Source of the DNA: Steroidobacteraceae bacterium
GTDB lineage: Bacteria > Pseudomonadota > Gammaproteobacteria > Steroidobacterales > Steroidobacteraceae
DNA length: 10,128 bases
Assembly: GCA_025927665.1 (NCBI GenBank)
Contig: JAICKZ010000104.1
Span: forward strand, 1 to 10,128
Direction: 5' to 3'
The notes under the pieces are model-generated. The model saw only the letters and a list, made by a program, of their open reading frames with translations. It had not been told where the DNA came from and did not search any database. The stretch's first letter is position 1. Each line of letters starts with the position of its first letter. Positions 1-5,968 of this stretch are shown here, piece after piece. Both the position numbers and the translations under genes were made by a program.

Positions 1-275
1 AACATGCGGGCAATGCGCGTGACCCGAAGTCTTTATTACAGCATCTACATCTGGATTACCTGAAATTTGACGGGGCTTTAATGCAAGGATTGTCACTGGA
101 TATCGCCTTGCAGGAACGATTACAAGCATTGGTAACCGCCGCACGCCAAAGAAATATTCGGACCATTGCCGAGCGCGTTGAAGATGCCAACACGCTGGCT
201 GTGTTGTGGCAGCTTGGTCTTGAATTAATTCAGGGATACTTCGTGCACGAACCCGAACAAGTCACCTTGGGTTGA
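1..275 (+). CDS. EAL-domain protein, C-terminal end (partial)
   Basis: This is the 3' end of a gene that starts left of the window; the reading frame is open from base 3 to the TGA at 273-275. About 90 residues are visible. They match the last third of an EAL cyclic-di-GMP phosphodiesterase domain: 'YLKFDGALMQGL' is the K-x-D strand, 'TIAERVED' carries the conserved Glu of the usual E-G-V-E loop, and 'LGLELIQGYFVHEPE' is the closing Q-G-Y segment. The protein stops soon after the domain, so EAL is its C-terminal module. By family knowledge such domains hydrolyse c-di-GMP or, when degenerate, only bind it. The EAL signature and most metal ligands lie outside the window, so activity cannot be judged. 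Any N-terminal GGDEF, PAS or receiver domain is also unseen. The ERVED variant is frequent in FimX-like gammaproteobacterial proteins. I see no convincing terminator hairpin after the stop. Confidence 0.9.
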   Translation, partial: HAGNARDPKSLLQHLHLDYLKFDGALMQGLSLDIALQERLQALVTAARQRNIRTIAERVEDANTLAVLWQLGLELIQGYFVHEPEQVTLG

Positions 276-473
276 TCACTCATAACCTAAGTCCAAGTGT
301 TCGATCAGTTATTCCAGAGACTGACTCCTTCCTATTGCCGACGTAGACGATCATTGGCCCGAATGGACAACTGCATTCAACAAAGGCTTTACGCACTTAC
401 GTCATCCGCGAGCTTAGAAATATTGCGTTGAATCGATAGTAGCTAAATTCTGTTCTTTAAGATGATGAAACAC

Positions 474-917
474 TCAGACGCCTGAAGGTAAATTATTCTT
501 TTCCCATAACTGCAACTGATACAACACTCCCTCAATAAGCTTCTGCGGATCCTTCAAATATTTCTTTTGGTCATTAGGAACACGTACCACGCGCTTCAGA
601 TGTTTGGCGCTCCATAAAATCATATGCACCATAACGTGAACAAGTTCTTTTCCAGCTTCGGTAAGATAATAAATCTTGCGTGACTTTACGGTGGGACAAG
701 GAAAGAAGTTAATCATGCCACTTGCATGCAATTTCTTTAATCTGTCTGCGAGAATATTGGTAGAAATTTTTTCTCTCATGGCCAGGAATTCACCATATTC
801 ATGTTTGTTGTTGAGTAGCAATTCGCGAATGATCAGCAAGGTCCAGCGATCGCCGATGACGTCAACAGAACAGGCAACTGGGCAGTCCGAGATTTCACAA
901 TGATCTTGGCCTTTCAT
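474..917 (-). CDS. HxlR-family winged-helix transcriptional regulator
   Basis: A 147-residue protein with the full HxlR/MarR-like winged helix. 'DCPVACSVDVIGDRWTLLII' is the family hallmark (residues about 11-30), then comes the recognition region with 'ISTNILADRLKKLHASGMI' (about 50-68), and the wing ends at 'KIYYLTEAGKEL'. Length is normal to slightly long, with about 40 extra C-terminal residues. Cys12 is the N-terminal Cys conserved in many HxlR proteins, and Cys7 and Cys16 lie nearby. In relatives such as YodB and HypR the equivalent Cys senses electrophiles or oxidants, so a redox or quinone signal is plausible but inferred. The gene is divergent from the SDR-doxX operon. The spacer holds two palindromes that look like its operators, so it probably represses both its own gene and the operon. 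The ATG at 917 lies just before the hallmark; its Shine-Dalgarno is weak. Confidence 0.93.
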   Translation of the reverse strand: MKGQDHCEISDCPVACSVDVIGDRWTLLIIRELLLNNKHEYGEFLAMREKISTNILADRLKKLHASGMINFFPCPTVKSRKIYYLTEAGKELVHVMVHMILWSAKHLKRVVRVPNDQKKYLKDPQKLIEGVLYQLQLWEKNNLPSGV

Positions 918-926
918 AAATAGCTC

Positions 927-983
927 ACTTGCATAATAAAAGTTATGGGACTATATTTACGCAAAGACTTGCGTAATGCAAGT
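927..983. promoter_or_regulatory. Paired palindromic operators in the hxlR-SDR divergent spacer
   Basis: Two copies of the same 17-bp element lie between the divergent genes. The second copy (967-983) is a perfect inverted repeat, ACTTGC-GTAAT-GCAAGT. The first (927-943) reads ACTTGC-ATAAT-AAAAGT: its left arm and most of its spacer are identical, and two bases of the right arm are changed. Their starts are 40 bp apart, about four helical turns, so two dimers would sit on nearly the same face. HxlR dimers are known to bind short palindromes of this size in their own divergent promoters, so the adjacent regulator is the obvious binder (inference). The first copy overlaps a -35 box and the second lies just downstream of the -10, which is a repression geometry. 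Confidence 0.7.
929..957 (+). promoter_or_regulatory. Sigma70-like promoter of the SDR-doxX operon
   Basis: TTGCAT at 929-934 and TATATT at 952-957 are separated by 17 bp, the optimal spacing for sigma70. Transcription would begin near 964, giving a leader of about 50 nt before the ATG at 1014. The -35 box lies inside the first palindrome and the start site abuts the second, so occupancy of either site should block RNA polymerase. This is read from sequence only; no start site is known. Confidence 0.55.
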
Positions 984-1013
984 TCACCTGCAACAGCGAG
1001 AGGAACAAACACA

Positions 1014-1823
1014 ATGACTGAAATATCTCTGGATAAGAATAAATTCGGCCCTTGGGCATTGATTACCGGCGCTTCGTCCGGAATCGGCAAAGAGTGTGCA
1101 CGTCAAATCGCAGCATCAGGCATCAACGTTGTGCTGGTGGCTCGTCGTGAAGCTTTGTTGAAAGAAGTTGGCGCGAATCTAAGCGCAAAATATGGCATCA
1201 AACATCGCATTATCGTTGCTGACCTTTCTGAACAAAACTTTATGGAAAAAATTATTCCCGTCACGAATGATCTCGATATTGGTTTACTAATATCTAATGC
1301 TGGCGCTCCTTATAAGGGAGCATTCCTCAACTCTGAATGGGATGACCTTGCAAAACGCCAACACCTTAATGCGCTTTCGCACTTGGAGATCGCGCATTAC
1401 TTCGGCAGAAAGTTTGTTAAGCGTGGCAAGGGCGGAATATTGTTTTCCGGGGCCATGGGAGCCATGCAAGGATTGCCGTTTGTGGCCAATGAATGCGGCG
1501 CGAAGGCATGTATACAAAGTATTGGTGAAGCTTTGAACATCGAGCTAAAGCCGTTTGGAGTGAATGTCTCTGTGCTTGTCATCGCACCCACTGACACAGA
1601 TGTGATAAAGAAAACCGGTATCGATCCATCAGATATGCCTATGAAGCCCATGTCGGTTGAGCAATGCGCATTTGAAGGTTTGCAAGCGTTATCGCAAAAC
1701 AAGGCCACCCACATTAACGGTAGAATCAATCGGATCATAACTACCTTGATGCCGGACTCGGCTATGCGCCAAATGTCAGCAAAAATGTTTACAAAATCTC
1801 TTGCTGCACAAGGCACCGCGTAA
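1014..1823 (+). CDS. SDR-family NAD(P)-dependent oxidoreductase with atypical catalytic site
   Basis: A 269-residue Rossmann-fold protein of normal classical-SDR length. The cofactor motif TGASSGIG is at residues 18-25, 'VVLVARRE' follows strand 2 (favouring NADP), and N95-A-G is the NAG motif. The usual Y-x-x-x-K appears as E160-C-G-A-K164: Lys is kept but the catalytic Tyr is Glu. The preceding segment 'ILFSGAMGAMQG' has Ser145 near, but not clearly at, the catalytic Ser position. The substrate is unknown, and it may be a specialised branch or a poor reductase. I chose the ATG at 1014 because AGAGGA precedes it at good spacing and the Rossmann fold starts soon after. The in-frame ATG at 945 lies upstream of the predicted transcription start and would place coding sequence over the operator. 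The doxX-like gene follows after 20 bp, and the divergent HxlR protein probably controls both. Confidence 0.9.
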   Translation: MTEISLDKNKFGPWALITGASSGIGKECARQIAASGINVVLVARREALLKEVGANLSAKYGIKHRIIVADLSEQNFMEKIIPVTNDLDIGLLISNAGAPYKGAFLNSEWDDLAKRQHLNALSHLEIAHYFGRKFVKRGKGGILFSGAMGAMQGLPFVANECGAKACIQSIGEALNIELKPFGVNVSVLVIAPTDTDVIKKTGIDPSDMPMKPMSVEQCAFEGLQALSQNKATHINGRINRIITTLMPDSAMRQMSAKMFTKSLAAQGTA

Positions 1824-1843
1824 ATTTTTAAAGAGTATCACCA

Positions 1844-2227
1844 ATGGTAAATCAAGCAAAAACCACTTCTATGGCCTATTGGATCATAACCATCTTGGTT
1901 GCGGTATTGTTCATTGTTCCAGGCATCATGTTGCTTCTACATGTTCCGCACTTCACACAGGACATGGCTCATCTGGGATACCCTATTTATTTTCTAGCTA
2001 TCTTGGGCGTGTGGAAAATCTTAGCTGCAATCACCATTGTGGCTCCGCGATTACAACGGCTTAAAGAATGGGCCTACGCAGGTTTGGTTTTTGATGCAAG
2101 CAGCGCCGCAATTTCCCGCGCATCGGTTGGAGATGATGCTCTTAAGATAATCGCCCCACTCGCCATCACTGCCCTTGTATTGCTCTCATGGAAACTGCGG
2201 CCAGCAGATCGCACATTGAAATCTTAA
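1844..2227 (+). CDS. DoxX-like (DoxX_2) small integral membrane protein
   Basis: A 127-residue protein with four hydrophobic segments at roughly residues 11-32, 47-66, 76-93 and 100-118, the layout of the DoxX-like family. Family-like stretches include 'HLGYPIYFLAILGVWKILAA', 'APRLQRLKEWAYAG' and the terminal 'SWKLRP'. It should lie in the inner membrane. The family is linked to quinone or thiosulfate redox chemistry through distant DoxD/DoxX relatives, but the function of this small group is not settled. It starts 20 bp after the SDR stop, with AAAGAG about 9 nt before the ATG, and so is most likely cotranscribed with it. The HxlR + SDR + DoxX-like grouping suggests a small electrophile- or quinone-stress response unit (inference). 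Confidence 0.88.
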   Translation: MVNQAKTTSMAYWIITILVAVLFIVPGIMLLLHVPHFTQDMAHLGYPIYFLAILGVWKILAAITIVAPRLQRLKEWAYAGLVFDASSAAISRASVGDDALKIIAPLAITALVLLSWKLRPADRTLKS

Positions 2228-2546
2228 GACAGACAGTTTAAACGCATTTAACCTTTACCCATTGCAAAATGGGTAATCGCTTCCGGTTGATCATCCAGTT
2301 CGAGATCAACTTTAAGTCGTTGCTGCTTCTTGATGTGTGAGATCAGGGTCCTTTCATTCTGGTTAGGATGAGACAAGGGTTTGATATGATCAAACAGAAT
2401 GGAAGTGAAGTCCGAAGTCACATGTCATCTCTAATGCTTGCACGAATGGGATTCAATCACGGTGATACAAAAGATAATTTTGTGGATGTCCTTATTCCTT
2501 TGCGGGCACAAGCGGAACTGATTGCGATGGTTAATAAACAAGGTTG
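2228..2546. other. 319-bp intergenic stretch between convergent genes
   Basis: No gene can be supported here. Two weak candidates compete. On the + strand, ATG 2386 (AAGGG 6 nt upstream) opens a 77-residue frame that runs to 2619 and overlaps the peptidase gene end. On the - strand, a 57-residue frame (2248-2421, GTG start) has a charged tail 'LKVDLELDDQPEAITHFAMG' that faintly recalls the C-terminus of zinc-independent quinone oxidoreductases. Both could be shadows or relics. The stretch also holds a 9-bp hairpin at 2255-2276 and a perfect 7-3-7 inverted repeat, GTTTGAT-ATG-ATCAAAC, at 2379-2395. Confidence 0.4.
2255..2276 (+). terminator. Hairpin after doxX-like gene, possible terminator
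   Basis: TTACCCATT and AATGGGTAA pair perfectly over 9 bp around a GCAA loop, a stable GNRA tetraloop if transcribed. It lies 28 bp after the doxX-like stop, where an operon terminator is expected. No T-run follows on either strand, so intrinsic termination would be inefficient. It may instead protect the mRNA 3' end. Confidence 0.3.
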
Positions 2547-4526
2547 TCAATTAGGCGGATTGTTTTTTAACAAAAAGTCCACCGTGGCTTGCAACATTTG
2601 TAAACGTGTATCACTGTGAGACAACCAGTGGTCTTCATGCTTGAGTGTAACGAACTCAACCTGCTTGTTTGCTTTTTTGAGTACCTTGAACATGAGTTCG
2701 CTTTGTTCATACGGCACTACGGTATCATCTTTACCGTGAATCAATAGAATGGGGATATCAACTTTGTCGACACCCTGTAAGGGTGAACGCAGCTTGAGCA
2801 CAGGGTCATCGGCTCCTTTGGCACCAAGGTAGCGATCAAAATAGCGCGTACCAGAACTATCATGTCGATCTGCCCGGTCGATTAGGTGTTGTCGAAATTT
2901 CACCAGGTCTGAGACTCCAGCTACCGATACCGCGCATCGATATACACCTGCATCCAGCGTCGATCCTGCAAGCGCTGCGTAACCGCCATAACTTGCGCCA
3001 ACAATACATACGCGTTTGGGATCAACCAATCTGTCTTTGACTAATTGGCTCACGCCGTCCGACAAATCGGTTTGCATTTTACGTCCCCACTCACCGAAAC
3101 CTGCTGACATAACTGACCAATCAAGATCAGAACCACGAAAATTGGGCTGTAGCACTACATATCCTTGCGCCGCTAGTGCCTGCGCCCACCAATCAAAATT
3201 GCCAGTATCACGTGACTCAGGGCCACCGTGCGGCATAACAACCAGCGGCAAATTTTTTGGCTCACGCCCAGGTGGTAGCGTAACGAATCCAGGGATGGTC
3301 ATCCCATCCGTGGCTTTGTAGTTGATAGGTTTTACATCTGCGATAGTCGTCAGCCCATCATAAACAGGACCAATCTGGCTGAACTTAAAGGTGTTTGCAT
3401 CAAAGTAGATAAAAGCATAGCCGCGCTGTCGCACTTCGACGCGCATCGCCCACTTCTTGTAGTCATCAGATGCAGATACAAACTGCACATGTGAGTCAGG
3501 AAAATTAGCTAGTATCAAATCCCATGTTTCCTGAACATGACTATCAAGAAACTCGATGCTCTGATCGCCTGTCTTTTTCCAACCAGCAATAATGCGGCTG
3601 CCGTATCTGTCAGAAAGAAACGAGTCATAACGGTTGGCATCGGGCACTGAACCGCTGACCACACCATCCTTAAATGCGACTGCTTTCCATATCCGTTGGT
3701 TGGTATCACCGTCAGTTGCACTGACCCACACCGCGTCACCATCAGGTGATATACCCGCCACGTCGGGTGTTCCTATTTCCGTGTGTTCTGATATTACTTG
3801 TTTTAATTTTCCGTCCACACGCAACCGCAAATTCCAACGTCGATCATCCTGACTATATTCGTCAGTTGCGACAATCTTGCCATCTTTATCAACCAACCAG
3901 GATGTATCAGCCTCAGCGCCACGTTCTACGATGTACGCGAGATTAACGCCAATCTTAAACTTGCACAGCGTTGGCTTAAGTCTCCCTTCGTCATCTGTCG
4001 ACAGTCCAGGGATATATACCATGATGTAATTGCCTATCTTTCGCAGAACTGGTGAACCAACGATGGTGTTCATGGTCACCGTACTCTTTCCACCTCTTTG
4101 CTCATCTCGATCTGGAAAATTACGCATTGGATTTATTAACTGCTTGGTCTTTAAACTATAAGTAGCCAGCACGTAATTCTCGGACTTCGTACCAAGCACG
4201 CCTTGTGCCTGATCGGTTGTGGATATAGTGAATAAAATGTTGTCATTATCCGCCCAGGTAATATCGCGTACTTTGACCTGCGCCACTTGGCCAGTAACTA
4301 ATACTTTGTGATCATCCACTGACATGATCTGAACAAACCGGTCTTCGCCTTTGGTTCGAATGAATGCGATTCGTGATCCATCCGGCGAAATCGCGACATT
4401 TTCAATACTTGGCAAATGCCCAAACACTTCCAATGGCACGGTTGCCGCGAATACATCTGTATTAAAAAAAATCAGCGACAATACTGATATGCGGGCTGTT
4501 GAAAAAAAAGCGTTCCCGAACTTCAT
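2547..4526 (-). CDS. Secreted S9-family peptidase (prolyl oligopeptidase / acylaminoacyl peptidase type)
   Basis: A 659-residue enzyme of normal length for the family. It opens with an export signal of about 27 residues: Lys2, a hydrophobic core near residues 13-21, and a likely cut after 'DVFA'. It is therefore probably periplasmic or secreted. Residues about 30-410 are the beta-propeller gate ('AISPDGSRIAFI' and similar blades). The alpha/beta-hydrolase domain follows from 'PLVVMPHGGPESRD'. The triad is complete: Ser512 in GASYGG, Asp601 in HGKDDTVVP and His633 in EDHW. By family knowledge it cleaves short peptides, often after proline or from blocked N-termini; substrate specificity cannot be read here. 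The ATG at 4526 has a good AGAGGGA Shine-Dalgarno. It appears monocistronic, convergent with the SDR-doxX operon. Confidence 0.95.
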   Translation of the reverse strand: MKFGNAFFSTARISVLSLIFFNTDVFAATVPLEVFGHLPSIENVAISPDGSRIAFIRTKGEDRFVQIMSVDDHKVLVTGQVAQVKVRDITWADNDNILFTISTTDQAQGVLGTKSENYVLATYSLKTKQLINPMRNFPDRDEQRGGKSTVTMNTIVGSPVLRKIGNYIMVYIPGLSTDDEGRLKPTLCKFKIGVNLAYIVERGAEADTSWLVDKDGKIVATDEYSQDDRRWNLRLRVDGKLKQVISEHTEIGTPDVAGISPDGDAVWVSATDGDTNQRIWKAVAFKDGVVSGSVPDANRYDSFLSDRYGSRIIAGWKKTGDQSIEFLDSHVQETWDLILANFPDSHVQFVSASDDYKKWAMRVEVRQRGYAFIYFDANTFKFSQIGPVYDGLTTIADVKPINYKATDGMTIPGFVTLPPGREPKNLPLVVMPHGGPESRDTGNFDWWAQALAAQGYVVLQPNFRGSDLDWSVMSAGFGEWGRKMQTDLSDGVSQLVKDRLVDPKRVCIVGASYGGYAALAGSTLDAGVYRCAVSVAGVSDLVKFRQHLIDRADRHDSSGTRYFDRYLGAKGADDPVLKLRSPLQGVDKVDIPILLIHGKDDTVVPYEQSELMFKVLKKANKQVEFVTLKHEDHWLSHSDTRLQMLQATVDFLLKNNPPN

Positions 4527-4577
4527 GTTGAATCCCTCTATGTATTATTGAATTTATATTGCCAGCTCAACGAGAAC

Positions 4578-4606
4578 TATATACAAGTCTGCAATAATTA
4601 TTGCAA
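4578..4606 (-). promoter_or_regulatory. Promoter of the S9 peptidase overlapping a 16-bp palindrome
   Basis: On the - strand, TTGCAA (4606-4601) and TATATA (4583-4578) are 17 bp apart, a good sigma70-like promoter that would start transcription near 4571, about 45 nt before the ATG. A perfect 16-bp palindrome, TGCAATAATTATTGCA, occupies 4590-4605 and covers the -35 box and half the spacer. This is a likely operator for an unidentified regulator. Confidence 0.5.
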
Positions 4607-4824
4607 GACGGACAGCGCCAATGTTAGCAGACATCGCCAACTTTACTTTCGTCGACAATTTGAAAACTTGAGTGATCGTCGAGTTGCATGGCTTTCATTT
4701 AAATAAACAAAGGCCTGACCGTACTTTCATACACCATCGCGTTACGAGACGTTATTGTGGTGATATCAAATTACTGCTTTTCTTTCTAGAATTCAGCATG
4801 TCCTTCTTTCTCTTGCCATACTCG
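4607..4824. other. Noncoding stretch holding repeat copy A
   Basis: There is no credible gene between the peptidase promoter and the end of the Coa1-like gene. A + strand frame through this stretch continues into the antisense of that gene and has no recognisable content. The only structure seen is repeat copy A (4749-4804), which has a partner at 5998-6054. Confidence 0.5.
4749..4804. repeat. Diverged ~57-bp repeat, copy A
   Basis: It aligns with 5998-6054 with 6 mismatches and one 1-base gap (50 of 57 identical, counted by hand), in the same orientation. The copies share ACGTTATTGT at one end and ATGTCCT at the other. In the direction of the neighbouring - strand genes it begins 20 bp after the Coa1-like stop codon. 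It encodes nothing recognisable. Confidence 0.8.
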
Positions 4825-5184
4825 CTAATCAATAGGGAAAGGATGTCCTTCGGAGGTTGCTTTCTCTATCTTCCAAAGATTAGCGGTTTTATCTGCTTCA
4901 ATATTTATTACTATGCGTCCTTTAGATCCAATCACCTCAACGTCCATAAATGCTCTTTGGTCATTTCCATCATCAAACAGCGGATAGAAATAGCTTATTC
5001 TATATGTTCCAAATGTAGCCAAATGGACATCTGAGACGTCTCCAATCTTAGCCTCGACATTTGCAGAATGAAAAATCTTATCCCGAACAAATCTCATTGC
5101 TTCACTTTTTGGAGCATGTTGTCGAAATAATACAATGACTATCACCAAGATGATCATCAATATTCCTAAGATACGAATCTTCAT
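4825..5184 (-). CDS. Small membrane-anchored Coa1-like protein
   Basis: A 119-residue protein with one N-terminal membrane segment (about residues 4-19, very rich in Ile/Leu/Val) and a soluble domain on the far side. The domain pattern 'DVEVIGSKGRIVINIEAD' followed by 'LWKIEKA' and a closing hydrophobic 'G-x-P-F-P-I' resembles bacterial members of the Coa1 (cytochrome c oxidase assembly factor 1) family; this is a pattern match, not proof. I chose the ATG at 5184. A TTG at 5193 would add three residues, and neither start has a clear Shine-Dalgarno. The gene sits alone, just downstream of Rhs relics, and is AT-rich like its surroundings. It could be a true envelope assembly factor or, given its position, an immunity protein left by a lost toxin. 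Confidence 0.7.
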   Translation of the reverse strand: MKIRILGILMIILVIVIVLFRQHAPKSEAMRFVRDKIFHSANVEAKIGDVSDVHLATFGTYRISYFYPLFDDGNDQRAFMDVEVIGSKGRIVINIEADKTANLWKIEKATSEGHPFPID

Positions 5185-5193
5185 AATGGACAA

Positions 5194-5426
5194 TTAGATT
5201 GAAATAATAATGTCAATATCGATAGACTTAATGACAAGCAATCGATGCACCTGACGTCTCTGCACCCGTTCTGCTGCAGGTTTTGGTCTAGGGATGTGGC
5301 CCTCATGATCATAGCTAATTACATTACTTGCACCCAACGTGATTCTTCCTATCGCAAAATTCCTTCCTTCATCTCTTCAAAAAGTTATCTCTATGCAAAA
5401 ACCATAACAGGCTGCAAACCAAGTGA
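5194..5426. other. Gap between the Rhs core relic and the Coa1-like gene
   Basis: This is where a toxin tail would be expected after the Rhs core relic. No intact toxin is visible. A - strand frame is open for about 58 codons (about 5200-5375, containing 'ASNVISYDHEGHIPRPKPAA') but has no good start and no recognisable domain. It may be decayed coding sequence or chance. Confidence 0.3.
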
Positions 5427-5480
5427 TTACAACCCACTCGGATCCGTCCTATCCATCGGATCATTTCCAACATAGGCATA
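5427..5480 (-). pseudogene. Relic of an Rhs core C-terminal end
   Basis: The - strand encodes YAYVGNDPMDRTDPSGL followed by TAA, which is the conserved closing segment of an Rhs core. The live Rhs gene reads YTYVGNDPMDRKDPTGL at 7440-7390. Over 50 aligned bases (5431-5480 against 7391-7440) I count 8 differences, 84% identity. An in-frame TAA lies immediately upstream and no further core sequence is found there, so this is a 17-codon fragment. Core fragments followed by alternative toxin tails are known as displaced or orphan tips in Rhs loci. Here the tail that should follow is also gone, the core ending in a stop directly after DPSGL. Confidence 0.85.
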
Positions 5481-5543
5481 TTAAGTATTGATTGGTCAAT
5501 TGCGTGACCTGACTGACAGCACTGTAGGGATAATTAAGCCATG

Positions 5544-5843
5544 TCACGGAGACTTGATAAAAACATCCCGATACCAATAGGCATTTTCATTAGCAAACCA
5601 AATTGTGTTGTTTTGATTAATAAATTGGGATAACTGGGCCTTATCAACCCCATAACGATGGAATAGAGATATGAACTCACGAAGATCGTCATCGCTTATT
5701 TGAGTTTCATTAAGACTGATATGAAGTTCGCAGCCAATACCACGTACGTCACTAACGCACTTAATTTGATGAAGCCACGAGAAGAAGCAGTCTTCATCAC
5801 GTGAGGAATAGTAAACAATTTCTCTAGCAACTAATGTAGTCAT
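5544..5843 (-). CDS. Small soluble protein, probable orphan immunity protein
   Basis: A 99-residue acidic protein without signal or membrane segment. Its C-terminal half, 'ISDDDLREFISLFHRYGVDK' followed by 'NENAYWYRDVFIK', is of the type found in small proteins next to Rhs/CDI toxin tails; I recall the pattern but cannot name a family with certainty. The ATG at 5841-5843 overlaps the TGA of the toxin-tail remnant just upstream (ATGA), the classic coupling of toxin and immunity genes. The frame is intact although the toxin is reduced to its last 42 codons. Retained orphan immunity genes can protect against kin that still carry the toxin (inference). Confidence 0.75.
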   Translation of the reverse strand: MTTLVAREIVYYSSRDEDCFFSWLHQIKCVSDVRGIGCELHISLNETQISDDDLREFISLFHRYGVDKAQLSQFINQNNTIWFANENAYWYRDVFIKSP

Positions 5844-5968
5844 CGCTTATTCCCACCCGGATATATATTTATATAGCCACCCTTAGGCCGTTGCACATCC
5901 CAATGAGCCCCGCCATGCGCACGTCCTCCTGGGCCGGTTGGTTGCCATATATTATTCTTCGCTTTGAT
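5840..5968 (-). pseudogene. C-terminal remnant of a displaced polymorphic toxin
   Basis: An open frame of 42 codons with no start codon encodes a Gly/His-rich end: 'TGPGGRAHGGAHWDVQ', then 'GGYINIYPGG' and a terminal Lys-Arg, stopping at TGA 5842-5840. Ends with an H-G-G-x-H-W-D-V-Q core and a final N-x-Y-P-G-G strand are characteristic of toxin tails carried by Rhs and other polymorphic toxins. A TGA at 5971-5969 closes the frame upstream, and beyond it lies noncoding DNA with repeat copy B, so the 5' part and its Rhs core are lost. It differs wholly from the tail of the live Rhs gene. The downstream immunity-like gene overlaps its stop codon. Confidence 0.75.

Noticed and set aside
276..473. 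Possible terminator or small RNA after the EAL gene
   Set aside because: No stable hairpin with a T-run and no promoter-like pair could be found.
945..1013. Upstream ATG extending the SDR by 23 residues
   Set aside because: The extension lies over the promoter -10 and the operator and upstream of the predicted transcription start, and it adds no fold element; the 1014 start has a good ribosome site.
1397..1816. 139-residue - strand frame
   Set aside because: It is antisense to the SDR gene, which has clear family motifs.
4672..5034. 120-residue + strand open frame
   Set aside because: It runs across repeat A and antisense to the Coa1-like gene, with no ribosome site, no domain and an odd Phe/Leu/Cys/Ser-rich composition.
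5245..5475. 76-residue + strand frame
   Set aside because: Its 3' part is antisense to the Rhs core relic, which explains the sequence better.
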